A DNA stretch of 64,000 nucleotides from Roseateles asaccharophilus (GTDB lineage Bacteria > Pseudomonadota > Gammaproteobacteria > Burkholderiales > Burkholderiaceae_C), in the NCBI RefSeq assembly GCF_004362405.1, contig NZ_SNXE01000005.1, forward strand, positions 140,000 through 203,999, read 5' to 3'. Numbering within the stretch: the stretch's first letter is position 1; each line of letters starts with the position of its first letter. Both the position numbers and the translations under genes were made by a program. Shown one piece after another: positions 25,583 to 33,930 of this stretch. The notes under the pieces were generated by a model, which was not told where the DNA came from, ran no database searches, and worked only from the letters and a program-made list of their open reading frames with translations.

Positions 25583-26974
25583 GTGAAGAAGACTGCATTG
25601 ATTCTGGCGCTGGCCGCCGCAAGTACCGCGAGCTGGGCCCAGTCCTCGGTAACCGTTTACGGCATCCTGGACGGCGGTGTGAGCTACACCACCGGTATCG
25701 CCGGCGGCGCGCGCAAGCAGGTGGTCAGCGGCATCATGGACGGCTCGCGCTTCGGCCTGCGCGGCAACGAGGATCTGGGTGGCGGCTACCGCGCCCTGTT
25801 CCTGCTGGAAAACCGCACCGAGCTGGATACCGGCAGCAATAGCAATGCCCCCGTGTCGGGCAACACCTTCCTGCCGGATCGCTGGGGCAAGGCCTCGGGC
25901 ATCTTCACACCGACCAACTTCGTTCTGCCCAGCACGGTGCCCGCTCCGGTGGCGGCCCAGCTGATCGGCGCCGCACGCGCCGGCCTGGCCTCGGCGCTGC
26001 AGACCACCACCAACACCCTGGGCGCTCGCCTGTCGGCGGCCTCCTTCGGTGTGAATATCGGCAACGCCCGCTTCTGGGACCGTCAGGCCTATGTGGGGCT
26101 GGTCACACCCGTGGGCGCGGTTCTCGCCGGCCGCCAGTACACCCCGGCCTATGAGCTGAATGCGACCTTTGACACCATGGGTACGCAGTCCAGCCTGGCC
26201 GCAGGTCAGGTGGCTGCCGTTCCGGCGGTGATCGACATCCGTCAGAACAATGCCCTGCAGTACCGCATCCAGCAGGGTGGCCTGAGTGCCAGCCTGATGG
26301 TGGCCGCCGGTGAGGGTGAGGCTAGCCAGGGTCGCTTCGTGGGTGCCATGGCCATGTATAAGACCGATGCCTACGGCGTGGGTCTGGGCGTCAACACCAA
26401 GAAGAATGAGCTGGGTCAGCGCGCGCTGCGCACCATCACCTTCGGCGCCTCGGCCAAGGTTGGACCGGGCACGGTGAGCTTCCTTTACAACGATGTGTCC
26501 GATCCGAATCCGTCGGGCCTGTCGGCACTGCTGGGTGGCCTGAGCGGCGCCCTGAGCACCCAGATCGTGCCCGGCCTGGCTGCGCAGATCAACGCTGCCG
26601 CGCCCGGCATCGGCACTGCGCTGGCCGGCCAGATCAATGTGGCAAGCCTGGTCAACGACTACAAGCAGGCCTTCGTGCAGGACGCGACGCTGTTCAGCAT
26701 TGGCTACAAGATGACGTTCGGCCCGCACACCATCTACACGGCCTACAACAGCTTCAATGACAAGGGGCGCTTCAACGGCGACACCGACTCTTATGGCGCT
26801 GTGTACACCTACGCCCTGTCCAAGCGCACCGACCTGAACTTTGTGTTCACCCATTTCGACAACAAGGCCGGTGGTCAGGCGGCGCCCGGTCAGGCGGGCT
26901 TCCTGGGCGGCTTCACCCGCGCGCCTGGCGTAGACTCCAACAATGTGGCCATGGGTGTGCGTCACCGCTTCTGA
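25583..26974 (+). CDS. porin, long form with two Ala/Gly-rich insertions (463 aa)
   Basis: Second porin of the same family: signal peptide MKKTALILALAAASTASWA, then QSSVTVYGILDGGV and DGSRFGLRGNEDLGGGYRAL, with the C-terminus MGVRHRF. It is about 130 residues longer than its neighbour. The excess lies mainly in two hydrophobic Ala/Gly/Leu-rich segments, about residues 112-148 and 311-356, each containing a VP..(A)AAQ core; they probably form surface loops. The start is GTG 25583 with AAGGAG upstream. It is adjacent to porin 1 but separated by a terminator, so it is independently expressed. Confidence 0.92.
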   Translation: MKKTALILALAAASTASWAQSSVTVYGILDGGVSYTTGIAGGARKQVVSGIMDGSRFGLRGNEDLGGGYRALFLLENRTELDTGSNSNAPVSGNTFLPDRWGKASGIFTPTNFVLPSTVPAPVAAQLIGAARAGLASALQTTTNTLGARLSAASFGVNIGNARFWDRQAYVGLVTPVGAVLAGRQYTPAYELNATFDTMGTQSSLAAGQVAAVPAVIDIRQNNALQYRIQQGGLSASLMVAAGEGEASQGRFVGAMAMYKTDAYGVGLGVNTKKNELGQRALRTITFGASAKVGPGTVSFLYNDVSDPNPSGLSALLGGLSGALSTQIVPGLAAQINAAAPGIGTALAGQINVASLVNDYKQAFVQDATLFSIGYKMTFGPHTIYTAYNSFNDKGRFNGDTDSYGAVYTYALSKRTDLNFVFTHFDNKAGGQAAPGQAGFLGGFTRAPGVDSNNVAMGVRHRF

Positions 26975-27038
26975 TTGAAGGTGCGCGCCCGACACGGCGG
27001 CAGGTCCGCGGTGTAGGTGGCGCTCAGCAAGCCTGCTT

Positions 27039-27070
27039 AAGGGCCGCCGTGTGCGGCCCTTGCTGCTTTT
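27039..27070 (+). terminator. Rho-independent terminator after porin 2
   Basis: The stem AAGGGCCGC (27039-27047) pairs with GCGGCCCTT (27053-27061) over a 5-base loop and is followed by GCTGCTTTT. It lies 65 bp past the porin stop. It also rules out the GTG at 27051 as a start for the next gene, because that GTG is in the loop. Confidence 0.85.
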
Positions 27071-27083
27071 GGAGGACTTGGTT

Positions 27084-27902
27084 TTGCAATCGTCTGAGGG
27101 AATCGGGCTGCGGCCGGCTCGCCTGCTGCTGATGTTGGGCCTGAGCGTGGCGGCGGCGGGCTGTGCGCACAAGGAAGCCTCGCTGGAAGCGGCGGCCCAG
27201 GCGCTTGCGGCGGAACTGCCCGATTGGTCGGCGCGCGGCCTGCCGGGCAAGCGCAGTACCTCTTACGGCCTGGCCAGCCGGGGAGGGCGCAGCTGTGTGC
27301 TGGCCCAGGCGGAGCAGTCGGCCAGCCTGTGGCGTCGGCGTCTGTCGATTGCACCGGAGGCGCTGGCGGGCCTGGAGTTCTCCTGGTGGTTGCTCAGCGC
27401 CCAGGCGGAGGCCACGGTGACCCAGGCCGAGCGCGACGATGCGCCCGCGCGACTGGTGTTGGCCTTCGATGGCGATGTGCGGCGCCTGTCGCTGCGCACT
27501 CGCAGTCTTTTTGAGCTGATGGAAACCATCAGCGGTGAGGCGCCACCCTATGCCACCTTGATGTACGCCTGGGACAGTCGCGGCGCCGCCGCCGAAACCG
27601 TGGTGACCAGCAGTCATAGTGACCGGGTGCGCAAGATCGTGGTGGGTTCCGGGCCGGCGCCAGGGCGCTGGCTGGACTTTCAGCGTGATGTGCGCGCTGA
27701 TTTCGAGCGGGCCTACGGAGAGCCTCCCGGAGCCTTGATCGGCGCGGCCTTGATGACGGATGCGGACAATACGCGCTCCCGCAAGAGCGCCTGTTACGGC
27801 GATGTGGTGTTCCGTTCGGCGCAGGGGGAGGTGCTGCCCGGCAGTCTGCGGCTGCGCCGTCCGGCAGCCGGCGAGACGGTGCGTTTGACGCCAGGCTCTT
27901 AG
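27084..27902 (+). CDS. DUF3047 domain-containing lipoprotein
   Basis: Function unknown. I place the start at TTG 27084, eight bases after GGAGG; this gives 272 residues. The N-terminus is a lipoprotein signal (LLLMLGLSVAAAGC, Cys at about residue 26). The body matches DUF3047: the FSWWLLSAQAEATV region, ERDDAPARLVLAFDG, RKIVVGSGPAPGRWLDFQRD and the hallmark ALMTDADNTRSRKSACYGDV. The protein should sit in a membrane facing the periplasm. The terminator upstream implies its own promoter, or read-through from porin 2. Confidence 0.85.
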   Translation: MQSSEGIGLRPARLLLMLGLSVAAAGCAHKEASLEAAAQALAAELPDWSARGLPGKRSTSYGLASRGGRSCVLAQAEQSASLWRRRLSIAPEALAGLEFSWWLLSAQAEATVTQAERDDAPARLVLAFDGDVRRLSLRTRSLFELMETISGEAPPYATLMYAWDSRGAAAETVVTSSHSDRVRKIVVGSGPAPGRWLDFQRDVRADFERAYGEPPGALIGAALMTDADNTRSRKSACYGDVVFRSAQGEVLPGSLRLRRPAAGETVRLTPGS

Positions 27903-28148
27903 GGCTTTCCCGTTTGCCGCTGTGGCCGGACTTCTCCATGATGGCGCCCAGCCGATTCATGCACTGCCTTGGTGCTTGGATCGATCTGCATGCGCCCCGG
28001 GGCTGCCTTGCTGTAATGACCAGCTGCCGAGCTGTGCGCCTGTTATGCGCTGCCAGAGCGCGGCGTGGCTTGTGGCGGCTGGCCCGAATCGTGCATTCAA
28101 GGAACGTGGTGATGGCCCACATTCCTCCCAATCGCTGACCGACAAGAC

Positions 28149-29132
28149 ATGCTAGTTTTCATTCTCAGACGCCTTGCCCAGGCCATCGTCGTGATGCTCA
28201 CGGTGGCTTTCATCGCCTTCATGCTGTTCCAGTATGTGGGTGATCCCGTCACCAATCTGCTGGGTCAGGACGCCACGCCCGAGCAGCGCGAGCAGCTGCG
28301 CAAGGATCTGGGTCTGGATGATCCCTTCCCGGTTCAGTTTGCCAAGTTCATCGGCAATGCGGTCCAGGGCGAGTTCGGCCTGAGCCTGCGCCAGGGACGC
28401 AAGGTCTCCACCCTGATTGCCGAGCGCTTCCCGGCCACCCTGGAGCTGGCCATGGCGGCCGGCGTGATTGCGCTGGGGGTGGGCATACCGCTGGGCGTCT
28501 ATGCGGCCTTGCGACGAGGGCGCTTCTCCTCGCAGCTCCTGATGACGCTATCCCTGCTGGGCGTGTCCCTGCCTACTTTCCTGATCGGCATTCTGCTGAT
28601 CCTGATCTTCGCCGTGACGCTCAAGTGGATGCCCAGCTTCGGCCGCGGCGACGTGGTCACCCTGGGCAGCTGGACCACGGGTCTGCTGACCCTTGATGGT
28701 CTCAAGCACCTGATCCTGCCGGCCGTCACGCTCTCGGTCTTCCAGCTGACCCTGATCATGCGTCTGGTGCGCGCCGAGATGCTGGAGGTGCTGCGCACCG
28801 ATTACATCAAGTTCGCCCGCGCCCGGGGTCTGAGCAATCAGGCGGTGTACTTCGGCCATGCGCTCAAGAACACCCTGGTGCCGGTGATCACCATCACCGG
28901 CCTGCAGCTGGGCTCGCTGATCGCCTTTGCCATCATCACCGAGACCGTGTTCCAGTGGCCGGGCATGGGCCTGCTCTTCATCCAGGCCGTGCAGTTCGCC
29001 GACATCCCGGTGATGGCAGCCTACCTCTGCCTCATCTCCTTCATCTTCGTCACCATCAATCTGCTGGTCGACATGCTGTATTTCGCGGTCGATCCGCGCC
29101 TGCGCATCGAGGGCAAGGCCGGAGGCCATTGA
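28149..29132 (+). CDS. dipeptide/oligopeptide-type ABC transporter permease (DppB-like)
   Basis: First membrane subunit of a peptide/nickel-family ABC importer. The 327-residue protein opens with FILRRLAQAIVVMLTVAF and the DppB-type periplasmic region (LGLDDPFPVQF). It has about six membrane segments and the EAA-type loop RTDYIKFARARGLSNQAVYFGHALKN. First gene of a five-gene operon; the M20 hydrolase follows after 1 bp. The 246-bp gap upstream contains no gene and no clear promoter that I could defend. Confidence 0.93.
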   Translation: MLVFILRRLAQAIVVMLTVAFIAFMLFQYVGDPVTNLLGQDATPEQREQLRKDLGLDDPFPVQFAKFIGNAVQGEFGLSLRQGRKVSTLIAERFPATLELAMAAGVIALGVGIPLGVYAALRRGRFSSQLLMTLSLLGVSLPTFLIGILLILIFAVTLKWMPSFGRGDVVTLGSWTTGLLTLDGLKHLILPAVTLSVFQLTLIMRLVRAEMLEVLRTDYIKFARARGLSNQAVYFGHALKNTLVPVITITGLQLGSLIAFAIITETVFQWPGMGLLFIQAVQFADIPVMAAYLCLISFIFVTINLLVDMLYFAVDPRLRIEGKAGGH

Positions 29133-29133
29133 G

Positions 29134-30357
29134 ATGCAGGCGCTGAGCGAGAACGGTGCCTATCGGCGCCTGTTCGCCTTGCGCGGTGAGCTGACCGCGC
29201 TGCGGCGCGAACTGCACGCCATGCCTGAGCTGGGCTTTCAGGAGACCCGCACCGCGGCGCGCGTCGTGGAGGCCTTGCGCCTGTGCGGGGTGGACGAGAT
29301 CCACACCGGCATCGGCCGTACCGGCGTGGTGGCGGTGATCCATGGTCGCGGCGGGGCTGGCGGTCGCCAGATCGGCCTGCGCGCCGATATGGACGCATTG
29401 CCGCTCCAGGAAGACAACGAGGTGCCCTGGCGCTCCGCCACGCCCGGTCTCATGCATGCCTGTGGCCACGATGGCCACACCACCATGCTGCTGGCGGCCG
29501 CACGCTACCTGGCCGAGACTCGCCGCTTCGAGGGCAGCGCCGTGCTGATCTTCCAGCCCGGTGAGGAGGGCTATGCCGGCGCCCGCGAGATGATCCAGGA
29601 TGGGCTCTTCGAGCGCTTCCCGGTCGAGTCGGTCTATGCCATGCACAACTGGCCGCTGATGCCGGCCGGGCGCATCGGCCTGAATGCCGGGGCCATGATG
29701 GCGGCCGCGGACCAGGTCGAGATCGTGCTGCAGGGGCGTGGCGGTCACGGTGCTCATCCGCATCTGGCGGTCGATCCGGTGCTGATGGCCGGCCATGTGA
29801 TCACCGCCGTGCAGAGCCTGGTCTCGCGCAATGTGGCGCCCCTGGATCAGGCCGTGGTGAGCCTGTGCGCCATGCAGGCGGGCGACCCCGGCGCCTTCAG
29901 CGTGATCCCGCGCGAGGCCCGGCTCACCGGCACGGTGCGCACCTTCCGTCCCGAGGTGCAGCAGCTGCTGGAGGAGCGGCTCAATGCCCTGGTTGAGTCC
30001 CTGGCCCTGGGCTTTGGCGGCCATGCCACGGTGAACTACAAGCGCCTGTACCCCGCCACCATCAACAGCGCGCCCGAGGCCGCCTTCGCGGCCCGGGTGG
30101 CCGCCTCGCTTGTCGGGGAAGCCCAGGTGCAGACCGATCTGCCGCCCAGCATGGGCTCGGAAGACTTTTCCTTCATGCTGCAGGTCAAGCCGGGCGCCTA
30201 TCTGCGCATCGGCCAGGCCGCGGCCGATGGCAGCGGTGCCTGCAGCCTGCACAACCCCCGCTACGACTTCAATGACGAGATCCTGCCCCTGGGCGGCGCG
30301 CTGTTCGCCGCCCTGGTGGAGCAGGGTCTGCCCCTGACTTCTTCGCTTTCGGAGTGA
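29134..30357 (+). CDS. M20D family amidohydrolase/peptidase (hippurate hydrolase-like)
   Basis: Metal-dependent amidohydrolase that probably cleaves N-acyl amino acids or small peptides in the cytoplasm. The 407-residue protein has metal ligands in MHACGHDGH, GEEGYAGA, the AMHNWPLMPAG His and a C-terminal LHNPRYDFND. A dimerisation domain insert starts near GRGGHGAHPH. No signal peptide is present. It lies inside the transporter operon between the two permease genes (1 bp after the first, 7 bp before the second), so the imported substrate is likely its substrate. Confidence 0.92.
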   Translation: MQALSENGAYRRLFALRGELTALRRELHAMPELGFQETRTAARVVEALRLCGVDEIHTGIGRTGVVAVIHGRGGAGGRQIGLRADMDALPLQEDNEVPWRSATPGLMHACGHDGHTTMLLAAARYLAETRRFEGSAVLIFQPGEEGYAGAREMIQDGLFERFPVESVYAMHNWPLMPAGRIGLNAGAMMAAADQVEIVLQGRGGHGAHPHLAVDPVLMAGHVITAVQSLVSRNVAPLDQAVVSLCAMQAGDPGAFSVIPREARLTGTVRTFRPEVQQLLEERLNALVESLALGFGGHATVNYKRLYPATINSAPEAAFAARVAASLVGEAQVQTDLPPSMGSEDFSFMLQVKPGAYLRIGQAAADGSGACSLHNPRYDFNDEILPLGGALFAALVEQGLPLTSSLSE

Positions 30358-30364
30358 ACCATCC

Positions 30365-31306
30365 ATGAGCAGTTCTACCGCCCCGGCCGGTGCCGCGCCA
30401 AGCGCCCTCAAGCGCTTTTTTGACGGCGATGTCTGGCACTCATTCTGCAATTCACCCACCGCCATCATCGCGGCGGTGATCGCCTTCATCTGCATCTTCT
30501 GCGCGCTCTTTGCCGAGTTCGTGGCGCCGCACAACCCCTTCGATCTGGCCTCGCTGGAGCTGATGGATGCCCGCCTGCCCCCGGCCTGGATGGATGAGGG
30601 CAAGGCCAAGTACCTGCTGGGCACCGATGACCAGGGGCGAGACATCCTCTCGGCCCTGATGTACGGCGCCCGCATCTCGCTCTTCGTGGGCCTGGCATCG
30701 GTGGCCTTGTCGGTGCTGATCGGTGTGGGCCTGGGCCTGCTGGCCGGCTTTGTGGGCGGCAAGGTGGATGCCTTCATCATGCGCGTCTGTGATGTGATGC
30801 TGTCCTTCCCCTCCATCCTGATCGCCCTGCTGATCGACGGTGTGGGCCGGGCCATGTTCCCCAACGCGCACGACACCCTGGCCTTTGCGGTGCTGATCCT
30901 GGCTATCTCCCTGACCGGCTGGGTGCAGTACGCCCGCACGGTGCGCGGCTCCACCCTGGTGGAGCGCAACAAGGAATATGTGCAGGCCGCGCGCGTGATC
31001 GGCGTGAGCCCGCTGCGCATCATGCGCAAGCATGTGCTGCCCAATGTGCTGGGGCCGGTGCTGGTGCTGGCCACCATCCAGGTGGCGGCCGCCATCATCA
31101 CCGAGGCCACCCTGTCCTTCCTGGGCGTGGGCGTGCCCCCCACCAGCCCCTCGCTGGGCACCCTGATCCGCGTGGGCAATGACTTCCTGTTCTCGGGTGA
31201 GTGGTGGATCACCATCTGGCCCGGCGTGATGCTGGTGCTGATCGCCCTGTCGGTGAACCTGCTGGGCGACTGGCTGCGTGATGCCCTGAATCCCCGTCTG
31301 CGCTGA
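30365..31306 (+). CDS. dipeptide/oligopeptide-type ABC transporter permease (DppC-like)
   Basis: Second membrane subunit. The 313-residue protein has the OppC N-terminal segment, FVAPHNPFDLASLE, the LGTDDQGRDILSALMYGARI motif typical of DppC, and the EAA loop VQAARVIGVSPLRIMRKHVLPN. The last residues, NLLGDWLRDALNPRLR, match the family C-terminus. It overlaps nothing and lies 7 bp after the M20 gene. Confidence 0.94.
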   Translation: MSSSTAPAGAAPSALKRFFDGDVWHSFCNSPTAIIAAVIAFICIFCALFAEFVAPHNPFDLASLELMDARLPPAWMDEGKAKYLLGTDDQGRDILSALMYGARISLFVGLASVALSVLIGVGLGLLAGFVGGKVDAFIMRVCDVMLSFPSILIALLIDGVGRAMFPNAHDTLAFAVLILAISLTGWVQYARTVRGSTLVERNKEYVQAARVIGVSPLRIMRKHVLPNVLGPVLVLATIQVAAAIITEATLSFLGVGVPPTSPSLGTLIRVGNDFLFSGEWWITIWPGVMLVLIALSVNLLGDWLRDALNPRLR

Positions 31307-31318
31307 TTGACTAACGCC

Positions 31319-32305
31319 ATGACTGCACCTCTTCTTCAAGTCCGCAATCTGCGTGTCGAGTTCCCGACCCGGCGCGGCACCCTGCTGGCCCTGGACGACA
31401 TCAGCTTTGACATCGCGCCGGGCGAGATCCTGGGCGTGGTGGGTGAATCCGGCGCGGGCAAGTCCCTCACCGGCGCGTCCATCATTGGCCTGCTCGACCC
31501 TCCGGGGCGCATCGCCAGCGGGGAAATCCTGCTGGAGGGCCGCCGCATCGACAACCTGCCCTACGAGGAGATGCGCAAGGTCCGCGGCCGCCAGATCGGC
31601 GCCGTGTTCCAGGACCCGCTGACTTCGCTGAACCCGCTCTATACCGTGGGGCGTCAGCTGATCGAGACCATCACCACCCATCTGCCGCTGACCGAGGCCC
31701 AGGCGCGCACCCGCGCCATCGACCTGCTCAAGCAGACCGGCATCCCGGCGGCCGAGCAGCGCATCGACCAGTACCCGCACCAGTTCTCGGGTGGCATGCG
31801 CCAGCGCGTGGTGATTGCCCTGGCCCTGGCGGCCGAGCCCAAGCTGATCGTGGCGGACGAGCCCACCACGGCGCTGGATGTCTCCATCCAGGCGCAGATC
31901 ATTTCCCTGCTCAAGCGCGTGTGCAAGGAGCAGGGAGCGGCCGTGATGCTGGTGACCCACGATATGGGCGTGATCGCCGAGACCTGTGATCGCGTGGCCG
32001 TGATGTACGCGGGTCGCGTGGCCGAGATCGGCCCGGTGCACGATGTGATCCACAAGCCGGCGCACCCGTACACGGTGGGTCTGATGGGCTCCATCCCCGC
32101 CATGGACGAGGATCGCGAGCGCCTGTTGCAGATCGATGGCGCCATGCCGCGCCTCAACGCCATCCCCACCGGCTGCGCCTACAACCCGCGCTGCCCCAAG
32201 GTGTTTGAGCGCTGCCGCGTCGAACGCCCCGAACTGATGCCGGTGGCCGCCACGCGCGCGGCCTGCTGGCTGCATCAAGCCGCCCACAAGGAAGCCGCTG
32301 TATGA
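31319..32305 (+). CDS. dipeptide/oligopeptide-type ABC transporter ATP-binding protein (DppD-like)
   Basis: ATPase subunit. The 328-residue protein has Walker A GESGAGKS, signature SGGMRQRV, Walker [14 protein letters not shown] and the H-loop LVTHDMG. The C-terminal oligopeptide-transporter domain has four cysteines in [15 protein letters not shown] and AACWL; such cysteines bind an Fe-S cluster in some homologues. I chose ATG 31319; a TTG at 31307 is less likely. It overlaps the next gene by 4 bp. Confidence 0.94.
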   Translation: MTAPLLQVRNLRVEFPTRRGTLLALDDISFDIAPGEILGVVGESGAGKSLTGASIIGLLDPPGRIASGEILLEGRRIDNLPYEEMRKVRGRQIGAVFQDPLTSLNPLYTVGRQLIETITTHLPLTEAQARTRAIDLLKQTGIPAAEQRIDQYPHQFSGGMRQRVVIALALAAEPKLIVADEPTTALDVSIQAQIISLLKRVCKEQGAAVMLVTHDMGVIAETCDRVAVMYAGRVAEIGPVHDVIHKPAHPYTVGLMGSIPAMDEDRERLLQIDGAMPRLNAIPTGCAYNPRCPKVFERCRVERPELMPVAATRAACWLHQAAHKEAAV

Positions 32306-33297
32306 GCAACGCTTTGGTCGAAGTCCGGGACCTGGCCAAGATCTTCGATGTCTCGCCGCCCTGGTTGAACCGGGTGGTGGAACGCAAGCCCAAGGCCTTT
32401 GTCCATGCCGTGGACGGCGTGAGCTTCTCCATCGAGAAGGGCAAGACCCTGGCCCTGGTGGGTGAGTCGGGCTGTGGCAAGAGCACCGTGGCGCGTCTGC
32501 TGGTGGGCCTGTACAAGCCCACACAGGGGCAGGTGCGCTTTGATGGCGCCGACACGGCCCAGACCCTGGCCGGTCCCGGGGGCCAGGCCTTGCGCCGGCG
32601 CATGCAGATGATCTTTCAGGATCCCTATGCCTCGCTGAACCCGCGCTGGAAGGTGCAGGACATCATTGCCGAGCCGCTGCGAGAGCACGGCCTGGTCAGC
32701 AAGCCAGAGGCCCTGCGTGAGCGCGTGGGCGAGTTGCTGCGTTCGGTGGGCCTGTCGCCGGTGGATGCCGAGAAGTTCCCGCACCAGTTCTCCGGCGGCC
32801 AGCGCCAGCGCATCTCCATTGCCCGCGCCCTGGCCACCCAGCCCGAGTTCCTGGTCTGCGACGAGCCGACCTCGGCCCTGGACGTGTCGGTGCAGGCCCA
32901 GGTGCTCAACATCATGAAGGACCTGCAACGTCAGCAGGGTCTGACCTACCTCTTCATCTCGCACAACCTGGCGGTCGTGCGCCATGTGGCGGATCAGGTG
33001 GGCGTGATGTATCTGGGGCGCCTGGTCGAGGTGGCCGACAAGGCCCAGCTCTTCAGCGCGCCGCGCCACCCCTACACGCGCATGTTGCTGGATGCGATTC
33101 CCGACATCCACATGACCGGCCGCGCCCGCACTCCCGTGCAGGGTGAGGTGCCCAACCCCCTGAATCCGCCCAGTGGCTGCAGCTTCCACCCGCGCTGCCC
33201 GCACGCCAACGCCCGCTGCAAGAGCGAGCGGCCGGCGCTGAGCGAGTTCAAGGGCGTGCGCGTGGCCTGCCACGCGGTCGAGGAAGGGCGGATCTGA
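32302..33297 (+). CDS. dipeptide/oligopeptide-type ABC transporter ATP-binding protein (DppF-like)
   Basis: Second ATPase subunit. The 331-residue protein has Walker [13 protein letters not shown], signature [14 protein letters not shown], Walker [15 protein letters not shown] and H-loop [12 protein letters not shown]. The C-terminal cysteine region is [15 protein letters not shown]. The start overlaps the stop of the preceding ATPase gene (ATGA). It ends the operon. No substrate-binding protein gene is present anywhere in the cluster or its flanks. Confidence 0.94.
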   Translation: MSNALVEVRDLAKIFDVSPPWLNRVVERKPKAFVHAVDGVSFSIEKGKTLALVGESGCGKSTVARLLVGLYKPTQGQVRFDGADTAQTLAGPGGQALRRRMQMIFQDPYASLNPRWKVQDIIAEPLREHGLVSKPEALRERVGELLRSVGLSPVDAEKFPHQFSGGQRQRISIARALATQPEFLVCDEPTSALDVSVQAQVLNIMKDLQRQQGLTYLFISHNLAVVRHVADQVGVMYLGRLVEVADKAQLFSAPRHPYTRMLLDAIPDIHMTGRARTPVQGEVPNPLNPPSGCSFHPRCPHANARCKSERPALSEFKGVRVACHAVEEGRI

Positions 33298-33322
33298 GTC
33301 CGGCCCCGGACTCGGTGGCCGC

Positions 33323-33496
33323 CTAGCGCGGTGCCGGGCTGGCCGCGCTGGCCGGCTGGGCGGGTGCGGGCAGCTTGAGCGGACCTTTCTGGCCGCAGCC
33401 GGCCAGCAGCACTGGCACCAGGGTCATCAGGGCCAGGGCTAGGGCGCGCTGAGCGCGCGGGCCTACACTTGCGGACTTCTTTGTGTTCATCTTCAT
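33323..33496 (-). CDS. lptM: small LptM/YifL-like lipoprotein
   Basis: Short lipoprotein of 57 residues with a signal sequence ending LVPVLLAGC and the family signature GCGQKGPLKLP directly after the lipidated Cys, as in E. coli YifL (LptM), which assists LptD maturation. A Pro/Ala tail follows. The start is ATG 33496 or the ATG two codons later (33490). It is divergent from cyaY with 12 bp between start codons. In many relatives lysA follows lptM; here the next gene is the convergent transporter ATPase, so lysA is absent from this spot. Confidence 0.85.
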   Translation of the reverse strand: MKMNTKKSASVGPRAQRALALALMTLVPVLLAGCGQKGPLKLPAPAQPASAASPAPR

Positions 33497-33508
33497 GCCC
33501 GCGAGTTT

Positions 33509-33862
33509 ATGACCGCTCCTGCCGCCACGCCGCTCAGCGATGCCGACTACCACGCCCAGACCCATGCCCTGTTGGCGCGGGTGGAGGCCCAGATCGATGC
33601 CTGGCTGGAGGCCGATGTGATCGATATCGACACGCATCGCAGCGGTGGTCTGCTGGAGCTGTCCTTCCCCAATGGCAGCAAGATCGTGCTGAACACCCAG
33701 CCTCCCTTGCAGGAGCTGTGGTTGGCGGCGCGTCAGGGCGGCTACCACTTCCGCCATGTGCAGGGGCGCTGGCTGGAGCGCGAGGGGCGTGAATTCCTGG
33801 CCCTGCTGTCCGAGGCTGCCAGCGCGCAGGCGGGCCGTCCGCTGGCCTTTACACCGGCCTGA
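33509..33862 (+). CDS. cyaY: iron donor protein CyaY (frataxin)
   Basis: Bacterial frataxin, an iron-binding modulator of ISC Fe-S cluster assembly. The 117-residue protein has the acidic first helix (LSDADYHAQTHALLARVEAQID), ADVIDIDTHRSGGLLELSF and NGSKIVLNTQPPLQELWLAA, the conserved beta-sheet face with the Trp. Divergent from lptM, a conserved pairing in proteobacteria. It is followed by a terminator. Confidence 0.94.
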   Translation: MTAPAATPLSDADYHAQTHALLARVEAQIDAWLEADVIDIDTHRSGGLLELSFPNGSKIVLNTQPPLQELWLAARQGGYHFRHVQGRWLEREGREFLALLSEAASAQAGRPLAFTPA

Positions 33863-33885
33863 GCGCGCGCCGATAGGCTCAAGAA

Positions 33886-33911
33886 ATGGCCCCGCGCCGC
33901 GGGGCTTTTTC
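33886..33911 (+). terminator. Rho-independent terminator after cyaY
   Basis: The stem GCCCCGC/GCGGGGC with a 3-base loop (33889-33905) is followed by five Ts. It lies between the convergent cyaY and mrcA genes. Confidence 0.85.
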
Positions 33912-33930
33912 GTGTGGCGCTGATCGCCGA

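Noticed and set aside
27051-27083. GTG at 27051 as start of the DUF3047 lipoprotein
   Set aside because: It lies in the loop of the porin 2 terminator; TTG 27084 has a well-placed GGAGG and gives a proper lipoprotein signal.
24334-27250. Minus-strand frames of 414 and 572 codons opposite the porins
   Set aside because: Both mirror porin coding sequence; signal peptides, ribosome sites and terminators support only the plus-strand genes.
27903-28148. Small open frames (60-75 codons) in the gap before the peptide transporter
   Set aside because: No ribosome sites, no recognisable product, overlapping in several frames; probably untranslated upstream region.
29056-32524. Long minus-strand open frames (754 and 690 codons) opposite the peptide transporter operon
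   Set aside because: Antisense shadows over well-conserved transporter and M20 genes, with no family motif or ribosome site.
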